A stretch of DNA of 64,000 nucleotides. Origin: Streptomyces caeruleatus. Its GTDB lineage: Bacteria; Actinomycetota; Actinomycetes; Streptomycetales; Streptomycetaceae. The notes beneath the pieces were generated by a model. That model made no database searches. It was given only the letters and a program-made list of their open reading frames with translations, and had not been told where the DNA came from. The stretch is taken from positions 124,001-188,000 of the forward strand of contig NZ_KQ948930.1 of assembly GCF_001514235.1 (NCBI RefSeq), read 5' to 3'. Positions 18,016 to 25,718 of this stretch are shown here, in pieces. The stretch's first letter is position 1. Each line of letters begins with the position of its first letter. A program made the translations under genes and the position numbers.

Positions 18016-18609
18016 TCAGGCGATGTCGGCTTCCCCCGCACCCTCGGCCGGCCTTCGGTAGATGCCCTCGCTCCGGCGCAGATGGTGCAGGTCCACCAGA
18101 TAGCGCCGGAGCGTCACATGGTCGATGTCGTCGCTGTCCTCGCACCAGGCGCGCAGCTTCTCGTTGACGGTTCGCTCCGGGTACTCGACGCCTGGCTCGA
18201 AGGTCTGCTCGGCGATGTGCCGCAGCACCAGCTTCTTGCGGGTCCACCGCGCGGGCAGCCGGACCAGCCGGCCGTCCCGGACGAAGGTCCGCAGGACCAG
18301 GTCGGCGGCCCGCTGCTCCCCGGACGCCGGGCCTTCGGCGGCTGCGGCGTGCTGCTCTCGCCGGGCAGCGGTTCGCGTGTACTCCTTGAACAGGCTGTAC
18401 GCCACGCCCAGTTCGCCGTCGTCCCCGGCCGTCACCACGCCGTGCTCCCGCAGTCGCAGCAGTGCCACGGCCGTCTCCTTCGCGGGCAGCCCCGCCGCCT
18501 TGGCGACCTGCTCGGCGCTTCCCGCGCCCAGCGCCACGGCGGCGAAGGCGCGTACCCGGCTTTCCTCGGCGAACAGTCGGACCAGTTGTTCCGTCGGGTC
18601 GGTTGCCAT
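18016..18609 (-). CDS. DUF2087 domain regulator with winged-helix N-terminus
   Basis: 197 aa. The N-terminal ~90 residues look like a helix-turn-helix/winged domain (RVRAFAAVALGAGSAEQVAKA, then KETAVALLRLREHGVV). The C-terminal DUF2087 starts LVRLPARWTRKKLVLRHIA and includes the signature ERTVNEKLRAW and DHVTLRRYLVD. Fusions of this kind are usually annotated as transcriptional regulators; the signal sensed is unknown. ATG start. It is not clearly linked to the tyrosinase genes, although it lies 58 bases downstream of melC2 on the same strand. Confidence 0.8.
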   Translation of the reverse strand: MATDPTEQLVRLFAEESRVRAFAAVALGAGSAEQVAKAAGLPAKETAVALLRLREHGVVTAGDDGELGVAYSLFKEYTRTAARREQHAAAAEGPASGEQRAADLVLRTFVRDGRLVRLPARWTRKKLVLRHIAEQTFEPGVEYPERTVNEKLRAWCEDSDDIDHVTLRRYLVDLHHLRRSEGIYRRPAEGAGEADIA

Positions 18610-18667
18610 GCCCGGAGGCTAGTGGACCCGGGGCCGCGGGGCTCAGCGATTTTCGGCGGGCCCGGTC

Positions 18668-19528
18668 TCACCCGTACCGGTAGATCCCGGACATGTCCTC
18701 CAGCTCGTCCGGAGTGACGTCCCACGGCGGCAGCTTCTCGTTGCGGGCCACGATCCGGCGGTACTGGGTGCTGCTCCGGCCCGGCGGTTTCGCCGGCGCG
18801 TAGCGGTGTTTGCGGTGGCGCCGCTGCCAGCGCTGCCACTGCATGTCGACGAAGGCGTGGACCAGCCAGAACACGGGGTCGTTGACGGACGCGCCGCCGA
18901 GCATGGCGCCGCCGACCCAGCGATGGACCCGGTTGTGGTTGCGCCAGGGGTTGTTGCTGCTGCCCCAGCCCTCCATCTTGTTGCGGAAGCCCTTGGAGAC
19001 CGTGGAGTCCCACGGGGAGACGTCGTAGGCGGGGTCCTTCAGCGCCCAGTTCAGGTCGTCCCGGGTGGGCAGGTCGATCGGCCGGCGCGAGCGGCCCAGG
19101 TCCCGGGTGAGGAACTCGACGTTGGTGATCCTCGCCCTGAGGGTCCAGTTGCCCGTCGCGTAGGCGAACGGCCCGGTCATCACCTGCCGGTCCACGGGTC
19201 GCCCGTTGCCGCCGAGCAGATCGTCGGTCCATGGCAGCGAGGTGGCCGAACGGTCCCGGGTCCAGTCCCAGTACGGCACCGTCACCGAGTCGTCGACGCG
19301 GCGCAGGGCGTTCTCCAGGTCCAGCACGAACCGGCGGTGCCAGGGCAGGAAGGAGGGCGTCATGTGGGCGGCGCGCAGGCCACGGTCGCCGTCCCCGCGG
19401 AAGTGCTCGATGTGCAGCCGTACGAAATCGTCGTACTCGCCGCTCCGTTTGACCTCCAGCAGTGCCTCGACGAACCGCCGCCGCTCGGTGCGCGTCAGCT
19501 TGCTCACGTTCTTACGCACGTACACCAT
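18668..19528 (-). CDS. melC2: Tyrosinase (type-3 copper phenol oxidase)
   Basis: 286 aa. CuA ligands are in LHIEHFRGD, RAAHMTPSF and PWHRRFVLDLE; CuB ligands in NHNRVHRW and in WLVHAFVD. All six His of the binuclear copper site are present. Relative to classical Streptomyces MelC2, the His before the last ligand is Val (WLVH rather than WLHH), which is not a direct copper ligand. The enzyme hydroxylates monophenols and oxidises diphenols to quinones (melanin chemistry). It has no signal peptide and depends on the MelC1 caddie for copper loading and Tat export. Start ATG 19528 lies inside melC1 (17-base overlap). Confidence 0.93.
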   Translation of the reverse strand: MVYVRKNVSKLTRTERRRFVEALLEVKRSGEYDDFVRLHIEHFRGDGDRGLRAAHMTPSFLPWHRRFVLDLENALRRVDDSVTVPYWDWTRDRSATSLPWTDDLLGGNGRPVDRQVMTGPFAYATGNWTLRARITNVEFLTRDLGRSRRPIDLPTRDDLNWALKDPAYDVSPWDSTVSKGFRNKMEGWGSSNNPWRNHNRVHRWVGGAMLGGASVNDPVFWLVHAFVDMQWQRWQRRHRKHRYAPAKPPGRSSTQYRRIVARNEKLPPWDVTPDELEDMSGIYRYG

Positions 19529-20009
19529 GCTGTGCCTCCCCGTGCGGGTGCCCGCCGCCGAAGGGCCCGGGGGCCAGGTCACGCAGCCGCCGCAGCGGGC
19601 CGAGCTCGTCGACGGCGGCGCGGGTCGCCTCCAGCGGGGTCTCGTACCAGCTGTAGTGGTCGACCATGCTCAGCCAGGTGCCGTCGGCACGCCGCATCAG
19701 ATGCAGCGGCCGTCCGTCCACGGTGACCTGCCACTCGGCTCCGAGGGCGGACAGGCCCTGGAGGGGAAGGGGGGCGCCCTGGATGCGGCGGCCGCGGTAG
19801 GTCTCGTCGAAGGGGGTGCCGGTGTCCGGCTGCACGTCCGCGGGCCGCGCGGGCCGGGAGGCGGTGACGACCGGGGCGAGCGCGACGGCGGCGGAGGCGA
19901 GCAGCACCCGCGCCACCTCCCGCCGTGTCCGCCTCTCCGGCTCGCTCCGCACCGGGGCGCCCGCCCCCTGCACCGCACCCACCGACACTCCGTCTGCGCT
20001 GACGGCCAT
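19512..20009 (-). CDS. melC1: Tyrosinase co-factor (caddie) protein MelC1
   Basis: 165 aa. N-terminus has a Tat-like signal: RRTRREVARVLLASAAVALAP, with consecutive Arg before the hydrophobic stretch. The mature part contains FDETYRGRRIQG, DGRPLHLMRRADGTWLSMVD and HYSWYETPLEATRAAV, all typical of MelC1. The protein binds apo-tyrosinase, delivers copper and carries it through the Tat pathway. The stop lies 17 bases into melC2, a strong sign of translational coupling that secures stoichiometry. C-terminus ends in GGGHPHGEAQHG, a His-rich tail that may bind copper. Confidence 0.93.
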   Translation of the reverse strand: MAVSADGVSVGAVQGAGAPVRSEPERRTRREVARVLLASAAVALAPVVTASRPARPADVQPDTGTPFDETYRGRRIQGAPLPLQGLSALGAEWQVTVDGRPLHLMRRADGTWLSMVDHYSWYETPLEATRAAVDELGPLRRLRDLAPGPFGGGHPHGEAQHGVRA

Positions 20010-20099
20010 CGCTCACTCCTCGTACGGTTCGGCTGTTCGTACGAGTAACCGTGCGGGGCGCTCCACGGTCACCGCCGAAGCGCCCATACGGTGCAATGG

Positions 20100-20717
20100 T
20101 CAGCTGGTCCAGAAGTCCCACCAGCGGGTCAGGATCAGCATGCCGACGATCCCGATGTGCAGTACGGGGAGCACCCAGGTGAACTCCGAGAAGAACGTCT
20201 TCACCGGGTCCGGCGCGGGCAGGAAGCCGTGGCGCACGACGAAGGACGTCACGTACCAGAAGAGCGGGATGGTCCCGAGCCAGGCCAGGCAGCACCACAG
20301 GCACAGGGCGTCGATCCGGTACAGGGACTCGAACTGGAGCCAGGAGACGAACCCGATGCCGAAGACGCATCCGGCGGCGAAGGTCAGCCAGTACCAGCGC
20401 GGAAACGTGGCCCCGGCCAGCAGGCTGACGCCGACGCAGATCACGATGCCGTAGGCCACCAGACCCAGCATGGGGTTGGGGAACCCGAAGGCCTCGGCCT
20501 GGTCACTCTCCATGACGCTGCCGCAGGACACCACGGGGTTGAGGCTGCACCCGGGTGTGAAGTCCGGGTCCTCCAGCAGCTTGAACTTGTCGAGGGTGAT
20601 GACCCAGGAGGCCAGCAGTCCCGCCGCCCCGCAGACCACCAGGAGCAGGGCGAACGCCCGGCTGCCACCGGCGGTCGGGCGGATCGGCCGTGCGGAGTCG
20701 CTCGAGTCAGGGGCCAC
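20100..20717 (-). CDS. Vitamin K epoxide reductase (VKOR) family protein
   Basis: 205 aa integral membrane protein with four or five helices. The CLWCCLAW segment holds the CxxC-type redox pair on a transmembrane helix, and VVSCGSVM plus GCSLNP contribute the loop Cys. Bacterial VKOR re-oxidises DsbA-like partners using menaquinone, so it should support disulfide formation in exported proteins. That is relevant to the many Cys-containing secreted proteins nearby, though a link is inference. GTG start; no thioredoxin domain is fused. Confidence 0.9.
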   Translation of the reverse strand: MAPDSSDSARPIRPTAGGSRAFALLLVVCGAAGLLASWVITLDKFKLLEDPDFTPGCSLNPVVSCGSVMESDQAEAFGFPNPMLGLVAYGIVICVGVSLLAGATFPRWYWLTFAAGCVFGIGFVSWLQFESLYRIDALCLWCCLAWLGTIPLFWYVTSFVVRHGFLPAPDPVKTFFSEFTWVLPVLHIGIVGMLILTRWWDFWTS

Positions 20718-20846
20718 CGCGCGACCTTATCGACGGCCCACGCGACTTCCCGGCGTACGCTCCCCCGTCCGGCCGACATCACGGCGGGCATCCGCCCGAA
20801 CGGGGGACCGGGACGGGACCGGGAGGGGTGGCCGGGTGTCGTGCGG

Positions 20847-21569
20847 TCAGCGGTAGACGCGGACGAAGTCGACGTCGAAGGTGATGGGTGCCGGGCCGCA
20901 GGGGGCCGGGTGGTGCTCGCCCGCGCTCAGGGACAGGTTGAGGATCAGATACGCCGACCAGCCGGGGCCGACGCCGGTGCCGTCGGAGAAGACGTGCTCG
21001 CCGTTGACGTACCAGTCGACGCAGTGCGCGCCGTAGCTGGTGCCGATGGTCAGCCAGCGGTCCGGGCCGATCGCGTCGGCGTCGGTGTGGTAGGCCGAGG
21101 CGTGCCGGACGTGGTTGGACAGTTCCAGCAGATACGGGTTGTCCGGGTGGTACTCGAAGGAGTCGACCTCGTTCCCGCCGTCCTTCCAGGTCCACAGCGC
21201 CGGCCAGGCTCCGGTCCCGGAGGGCAGTCGGACGCCGGTCTCGACGTGGTCCCCGGTCCGCACCTGGAAGCCCTCGACGGAGTACTCGGTGGTGAGCAGG
21301 CCGGTGTGCCAGGCCGGCCGGCCGTTCTCCAGGGTGCGGCCGGCCGGTACGGCGGTGAAGGTGGCCACCCCGTCGGAGACGGTGACACAGCGGGGGTCGA
21401 GCCAGTCCAGCTTGTTGTCGTCCGGGTTGTGGTCGCAGTAGCGGTAGGCGCTCGATCTGTCGCCGACCCATGTGGTGCCCCACGCGATCGGGTCGTCGAA
21501 CTCCTCCGCCCAGACGAGCGACCTGCCAGGGGGTGCGCTCGACGTGGACGTGTCGCTGTAGGTGGTCAT
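20847..21569 (-). CDS. Glycoside hydrolase family 16-like protein
   Basis: 240 aa from the ATG at 21569. The GH16 catalytic signature ExDxxE is present as NEVDSFEYHPD (both Glu and the Asp intact). Other family features: SLVWAEEFDDPIAWG at the N-terminus and IGTSYGAHCVDWYVNG plus DVDFVRVYR at the end. GH16 enzymes cleave beta-1,3 or 1,4 glucans and galactans. There is no signal peptide, which is unusual for this family and suggests cytoplasmic action, nonclassical export or a non-hydrolytic role. Confidence 0.83.
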   Translation of the reverse strand: MTTYSDTSTSSAPPGRSLVWAEEFDDPIAWGTTWVGDRSSAYRYCDHNPDDNKLDWLDPRCVTVSDGVATFTAVPAGRTLENGRPAWHTGLLTTEYSVEGFQVRTGDHVETGVRLPSGTGAWPALWTWKDGGNEVDSFEYHPDNPYLLELSNHVRHASAYHTDADAIGPDRWLTIGTSYGAHCVDWYVNGEHVFSDGTGVGPGWSAYLILNLSLSAGEHHPAPCGPAPITFDVDFVRVYR

Positions 21570-21807
21570 GGCGGCGAGGGTAGGCCGCCGGACGTCTCCT
21601 GCCGGACCGACTCGACGGAGGTGTGGGCAGACAATTCCGAAATTCATCTTTCCGACCAGATGCCTATCCCCCGGAATCCCTCTGCGCATTACATTCTTCA
21701 CTCCGCTGACTTTCATGCGTATGGCGTAACGCGCCGCATTTACAGGGCCGTTGGACTGCTATGTTCTCCAACCGTCGGATCAGAGGTACTTTCAAGCGAG
21801 GTGAATC

Positions 21808-22200
21808 ATGAAGAAGGCAGTTTTCACCACAGCGGCGTTGGCCATCGGTGCGGGTCTTGTGGGTGGCTCCGCCGCCGCGGCGGTCGCCGCCGGAGGTTCG
21901 GGTGTTTCCACCAGTCCGATCGGCGGACTCATGTCCCCGACCAAGGTGACGCCTGCGGTCGTGCCCGCGGCCGACGTGGTGACGCGACTGGCCCGGGACG
22001 GCGGTGTCACCAAGGGCAGCGCGTTCGACAAGACCAAGTCGGGAGGCATGTCCGGTGTCTACCTGGACGGCATGGACCCGAACGCCGCGAAGCGGCCCAC
22101 CATTCCGGTGAAGAACCCGGCCGGAAGCGGCGAGGTCCAGATCCACCCGTTGCACGCGCCGACGGCCAGCGGCCTCGGCACCCTGCTTCCCAACAAGTGA
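21808..22200 (+). CDS. Small secreted protein of unknown function
   Basis: 130 aa. Signal peptide KKAVFTTAALAIGAGLVGG is followed by a Gly/Ser/Pro-rich mature part without Cys. Motifs repeated in mature part: PTKVTPAVVPAADVV and PTIPVKNPAGSGE. It resembles the leftward gene at 24078-24383 in size and layout, but not clearly in sequence. Start ATG follows GCGAGGTGA. A 15-bp hairpin ends the transcript. Confidence 0.75.
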   Translation: MKKAVFTTAALAIGAGLVGGSAAAAVAAGGSGVSTSPIGGLMSPTKVTPAVVPAADVVTRLARDGGVTKGSAFDKTKSGGMSGVYLDGMDPNAAKRPTIPVKNPAGSGEVQIHPLHAPTASGLGTLLPNK

Positions 22201-22589
22201 CGACCCGGCAACCCTTTGAGTCGGCCGTACCGGCGTATGCCGGCCCCGGAATTCTGAGACTCTGATCCGGTTCTCGACAACCGGAGACCGCGCGCGGGCC
22301 CGGATGCAGAAATCCGGACCGGCGATCAGGTCTCCGTACAACGGCGGCCCGCACCCACTGGCCCCGTGCATCATCCGTCCGGCCCACCGGCCCTCACCCG
22401 CCGGTGGGCCGGACGCATGTCAGCGGTGTTCCGGCCGCTCTATTCGGCCCCGTCGCACCTCGGATTTCGCGCGTTGCGCCATCCGAAGGAATCTGGCCGC
22501 GTTTGATTGTTCCCGCCGTGACTTATGCATGCATATACGGGTTTCCTTTTCGTAAGCGTGCGCAACCGTGAATTCAGGAAGGAACCGAG
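22201..22589. other. Intergenic region before the small-protein array
   Basis: 389 bases with no gene. It holds the terminator at 22376-22415. The A/T-richer stretch around 22520-22560 (TTATGCATGCATATACGGG) just upstream of the first paralog probably contains its promoter. Confidence 0.6.
22376..22415 (+). terminator. Terminator of the 130-aa secreted protein gene
   Basis: A perfect 15-bp stem, CGTCCGGCCCACCGG with its complement, and a 10-base loop. No T-tract follows, as often seen in high-GC actinobacteria. Confidence 0.8.
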
Positions 22590-22925
22590 TTGAGCAAGAA
22601 GTTCGCGGTCATCACGGCCCTCGCCCTCAGCACCGTCGTCGGCACCGCCGGCCTTGCCTCCGCCGGCGAGTACGACGGCAACGGCAAGACCACCACCGTC
22701 AAGGGCGGCAGCGGCTTCTCGTCGGCCCCCGTCGTCGTGAACGCCCCCCAGCAGGGCGTTCTCATCGTCAACGGCACCCTCGTCGACGGTCGCTGCCTCG
22801 CCCCGTGGTCCAACGGAGCCGTTCTCGCCGGCACCGTGGCACCGAACTCGCGGTACGCCTCCTGCAACACGGCCAAGATCGACCAGGCGCAGAACGCCGT
22901 GTCGGCGAGTGGCCTGCTGATGTGA
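22590..22925 (+). CDS. Small secreted protein, paralog 1 of 3
   Basis: 111 aa from a TTG start with AGGAAGGA upstream. A signal peptide (FAVITALALSTVVGTAGLAS) precedes a mature domain with TTTVKGGSGFSSAPVVVN, GVLIVNGTLVDGRCLAPWSN and NTAKIDQAQNA, ending LLM. Two Cys (GRCLAPW, ASCNTA) may form a disulfide. The next two genes are clear paralogs. The family appears to be an actinomycete cell-surface or secreted protein; I know no function. Confidence 0.8.
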   Translation: MSKKFAVITALALSTVVGTAGLASAGEYDGNGKTTTVKGGSGFSSAPVVVNAPQQGVLIVNGTLVDGRCLAPWSNGAVLAGTVAPNSRYASCNTAKIDQAQNAVSASGLLM

Positions 22926-22928
22926 CCT

Positions 22929-22951
22929 CCGCTGCGAACTGTTCGCAGCGG
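22929..22951 (+). terminator. Hairpin after paralog 1
   Basis: Perfect 10-bp stem CCGCTGCGAA / TTCGCAGCGG with a 3-base loop, beginning four bases after the stop codon. There is no T-tract. With a second paralog only 40 bases downstream, it may be an attenuator or mRNA-stabilising structure rather than a full terminator. Confidence 0.7.
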
Positions 22952-22991
22952 TACGTGAATTACCCCAACGCAGCCCCGAAAGGCGCAACTC

Positions 22992-23312
22992 ATGCGTAAG
23001 AAGGTTACGGCCATCTCCGTGCTCGCGGCCGGCATCGCCCTCGCGACCGGCGGCACCGCCGCGGCCGACAGTGACACCACCACGGTCAAGGGCGGCAGCG
23101 ACTTCTCGTCGGCCCCGGTCGTCGTCAACGAACCCCAGCAGGGCGTCGCCATCGTGAACGGCACGGTCGTCGACCTCCGCTGCGCCGTGCCGTGGTCCAA
23201 CGGAGCCGTCCTCGCCGGCACCGTCGCACCGCACTCGCGCTACGCCGCCTGCAACACGGCCAAGATCGACCAGGCGCAGAACGCCGCGTCGTCGGCTGGC
23301 CTGCTGATGTGA
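22992..23312 (+). CDS. Small secreted protein, paralog 2 of 3
   Basis: 106 aa, signal peptide KKVTAISVLAAGIALATGG. The mature part repeats TTTVKGGSDFSSAPVVVN, VAIVNGTVVDLRCAVPWSN and the C-terminal NTAKIDQAQNAASSAGLLM. Two conserved Cys as in paralog 1. It has ACTC spacing and the leader CGAAAGGCGCAACTC just upstream, shared almost exactly with paralog 3, showing recent duplication of gene plus ribosome-binding region. Confidence 0.8.
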   Translation: MRKKVTAISVLAAGIALATGGTAAADSDTTTVKGGSDFSSAPVVVNEPQQGVAIVNGTVVDLRCAVPWSNGAVLAGTVAPHSRYAACNTAKIDQAQNAASSAGLLM

Positions 23313-23314
23313 CT

Positions 23315-23339
23315 CCTGCTCCGAGGAATTCGGAGCAGG
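23315..23339 (+). terminator. Hairpin after paralog 2
   Basis: Perfect 10-bp stem CCTGCTCCGA / TCGGAGCAGG with a 5-base loop, starting three bases after the stop. It is equivalent in position to the hairpin after paralog 1, though the stem sequence differs (compensated changes). Confidence 0.7.
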
Positions 23340-23373
23340 TAAACCCCGAACGCAGTCCGGAAAGGCTCAACTC

Positions 23374-23694
23374 ATGCGTAAGAAGGTTACGGCCATCTCC
23401 GCCATCGCCGCGGGTATCGTCATCGCGACCGGCGGCACCGCCACGGCCGACGGTGACACCACCACGGTCAAGGGCGGCAGCGGCTTCTCGTCGGCCCCGG
23501 TCGTCGTGAACGAACCCCAGCAGGGCATCGCCGTGGTCAACGGCGCCCTCCTCGACGCGCGTTGCCTCGCCCCGTGGTCCAACGGAGCCGTCCTCGGCGG
23601 CGTCGCCGCGCCGCGCTCGCGCTACGCCTCCTGCAACACGGACAAGATCGACCAGGCGCAGAACGCCCCGTCGGCGGCTGGCCTGCTGATGTGA
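23374..23694 (+). CDS. Small secreted protein, paralog 3 of 3
   Basis: 106 aa, signal peptide KKVTAISAIAAGIVIATGG. The mature domain carries TTTVKGGSGFSSAPVVVN, IAVVNGALLDARCLAPWSN and NTDKIDQAQNAPSAAGLLM. It is closest to paralog 2. The array ends here with a strong 18-bp terminator. Conservation of both Cys, the TVKGG block and the LLM end marks these as the functional core. Confidence 0.8.
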   Translation: MRKKVTAISAIAAGIVIATGGTATADGDTTTVKGGSGFSSAPVVVNEPQQGIAVVNGALLDARCLAPWSNGAVLGGVAAPRSRYASCNTDKIDQAQNAPSAAGLLM

Positions 23695-23706
23695 CCAGCG
23701 CTTCAC

Positions 23707-23746
23707 CCGAGGGCGGTCCGCCGGATTTCCGGTGGACCGCCCTCGG
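23707..23746 (+). terminator. Terminator of the three-paralog array
   Basis: 18-bp stem (arms 23707-23724 and 23729-23746, one G-T pair), ATTT loop, followed by TGTTTGGG. It starts 13 bases after the last stop. Confidence 0.88.
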
Positions 23747-23785
23747 TGTTTGGGCGCCTTACGACGAGAGCTCCGGCGCACAAAA

Positions 23786-23830
23786 GACCGTGGGCCCTGT
23801 CTGCGTCAGCGTCAGACAGGGCCCACGGTC
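23786..23830. terminator. Perfect 18-bp inverted repeat between convergent units
   Basis: Arms GACCGTGGGCCCTGTCTG (23786-23803) and its exact complement (23813-23830) with a 9-base loop CGTCAGCGT. On the left it is flanked by CAAAA, which gives a T-tract when read leftwards, so it is more likely a terminator for minus-strand transcripts. It is the second of three hairpins in this gap. Confidence 0.75.
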
Positions 23831-23985
23831 AAGGAGCGCCGGCAAGGAGGAAAGAGCGCCCATTCACGGGGTTCAACGAAGCTTTTCCCTCCGTGGTCAC
23901 CCCGAGTCCTCCGTTCGGCCCAAATGGAATACCAAAGGGCAATCGCACTCCGCCGCCCTGCCCGCCCCCGCCCCCACATGCCGAA

Positions 23986-24016
23986 GGGCCGGCTCCGAGT
24001 GATTCGGAGCCGACCC
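23986..24016 (-). terminator. Terminator of the leftward small secreted protein gene
   Basis: 13-base arms (23986-23998 / 24004-24016) with a single mismatch and a 5-base loop. It lies about 60 bases after the stop of the 101-aa gene, read leftwards. Confidence 0.75.
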
Positions 24017-24077
24017 TGGTCATCGAGCCGAAGGCCAACGGCGCGGCAGAAAGGAACGAGGGGTCCGCCGCGGGCGA

Positions 24078-24383
24078 CTACTTGATCGGGAGTCCGCCGA
24101 GCAGCCGGCCGTCGACGGGGTTCGGCAGGGCGCCGCCGAGGACGGGGGTCTTCACCATGCCCTGGGACTGCACGCCCTTCTTCACCTTGTCCGCGGTGCG
24201 CTTCACGTTGTTCCCCACGTAGCCCGTCGGCACCTTGGCGGCCGAGGGGAGGCTGCGGGCGACCGTCTTGCCGTTCTCGACGAGGCCCGACGACGGCATG
24301 TCCACCGCGGCGGCGCCGGGCACGGTGGCGCCGGCGATGGCGAGGGAGCCGACGACGACGGCAGCAGCCTTGAGGTTCTTCAT
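24078..24383 (-). CDS. Small secreted protein of unknown function
   Basis: 101 aa. Signal peptide MKNLKAAAVVVGSLAIAGA, then an alanine/proline/lysine mature region (NVKRTADKVKKGVQSQG, TPVLGGALPNPVDGRLLGG). No Cys. ATG start with GGAAAGGA upstream. It is convergent with the three-paralog array, and three hairpins separate the two. The protein resembles other small developmental exported proteins only in general features. Confidence 0.75.
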   Translation of the reverse strand: MKNLKAAAVVVGSLAIAGATVPGAAAVDMPSSGLVENGKTVARSLPSAAKVPTGYVGNNVKRTADKVKKGVQSQGMVKTPVLGGALPNPVDGRLLGGLPIK

Positions 24384-24578
24384 GATGTTCCTTTCCAGGA
24401 ATTACACGGTCTCGGTTCTCTTGGGCTAACGAGAGGGGATCCCTCGGGAAACCCCCGTGGCGCCAAATGGGTGGTCCGGTGAATGAAACAACTCCGAAAA
24501 CACCACCGTTCCCCCACACTTGACCGCTTCTCAGATAAGTATGGATAAGTGTCTTTATTCGAAAGGGCGGCCTCGGTC

Positions 24579-25718
24579 ATGCGCATTGCGCCGCACATCC
24601 TGCATGTCGCCCAGCCCGTCGAGGGCGGTGTCGCGCGGGTCGTGACGGACCTGGTGGCGGCTCAACTCGCCGCGGGGTTGCGGGTGTCCGTGGCCTGTCC
24701 GGCCGGCGGCACGCTGGCCGAGGACCTCAGGGCGCTGGACTGCACGGTGGTCCGCTGGGACGCGACCCGCGCGCCGGGGCACCGACTCCCGGGCGAGGTA
24801 CGGCAGTTGGCGCGCGTGTTGCGCGGGGTGCGGCCGGACCTGGTGCACGCGCACAGCGCGAAGGCGGGGCTCGCGGCCCGGCTGGCGGTGCGCGGCGCCG
24901 TGCCGACCGTGTTCCAGCCGCACGCCTGGTCGTTCGAGGCCGCGGACGGAGTCGTCGCGCGACTGGCGCTGGGCTGGGAGCGGTTCGGGGCCCGGTGGGC
25001 GACACGCGTGCTGTGTGTGAGCGAGGCCGAGCGGCGCACCGGAGTGCGGTCCGGTATCGACGCCTCGTGGCGGGTGGTCGCCAACGGGGTCGACACCTTC
25101 CGGTTCCGGCCGGAGGGAGACCGCGCGCGCCGCGGGGCGGGCCCGCTCGTGGTGTGCGTGGGCCGGCTGTGCCGGCAGAAGGGTCAGGACGTACTGCTGG
25201 CGGCCTGGCCCGAGGTGGTGCGGCAGGTGCCGGGCGCGCGGCTGGTGCTGGTCGGTGACGGTCCGGACGCGGACGGACTGCGCTCGGGTGCGCCCGGGTC
25301 GGTGGAGTTCGCCGGCGCGACGGCCGACACCGCGCGCTGGTACCGGGCCGCGGACGTCGTGGTGCTGCCGTCCCGCTGGGAGGGCATGGCGCTCGCCCCG
25401 CTGGAGGCCATGGCGTGCGGCCGGCCGGTCGTCGTCACGGACGTGGACGGGGCGGGCGAGAGCCTTCCGCCCCGCCGTCCGCCGGGCTGCCCGGTGCCGC
25501 CGGAGGACCCCGGGGCGCTGGCCCGGGCGCTGACGGCGCTGCTGCTCGACGAGCCGCTGCGCGCGGAGCTCGGCGCTCAGGCCCGGGCACATGTGCTCGC
25601 CCGCCACGATCTGCGGCGCGCCACGGACGCGGTGACCGACGTCTACCGCGAGTTGCTCGGCCTCGCCACCACGCGGGGCGTCGAACCGAACGGGGGCAGG
25701 GAGTGCGTCACCACATGA
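24579..25718 (+). CDS. Glycosyltransferase family 4-like, first gene of the exopolysaccharide cluster
   Basis: 379 aa GT-B enzyme from the ATG at 24579. N-terminal acceptor domain begins HILHVAQPVEGGVARVVTDL; donor domain has VVCVGRLCRQKGQDVLLAA and the EX7E-type segment SRWEGMALAPLEAMACGRP, where the nucleotide sugar binds. Sugar specificity cannot be told. Its stop overlaps the next start (ATGA at 25715-25718). An A/T-richer stretch around 24530-24560 is likely to hold the cluster promoter. It acts at the cytoplasmic face on the lipid-linked repeat unit. Confidence 0.88.
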   Translation: MRIAPHILHVAQPVEGGVARVVTDLVAAQLAAGLRVSVACPAGGTLAEDLRALDCTVVRWDATRAPGHRLPGEVRQLARVLRGVRPDLVHAHSAKAGLAARLAVRGAVPTVFQPHAWSFEAADGVVARLALGWERFGARWATRVLCVSEAERRTGVRSGIDASWRVVANGVDTFRFRPEGDRARRGAGPLVVCVGRLCRQKGQDVLLAAWPEVVRQVPGARLVLVGDGPDADGLRSGAPGSVEFAGATADTARWYRAADVVVLPSRWEGMALAPLEAMACGRPVVVTDVDGAGESLPPRRPPGCPVPPEDPGALARALTALLLDEPLRAELGAQARAHVLARHDLRRATDAVTDVYRELLGLATTRGVEPNGGRECVTT

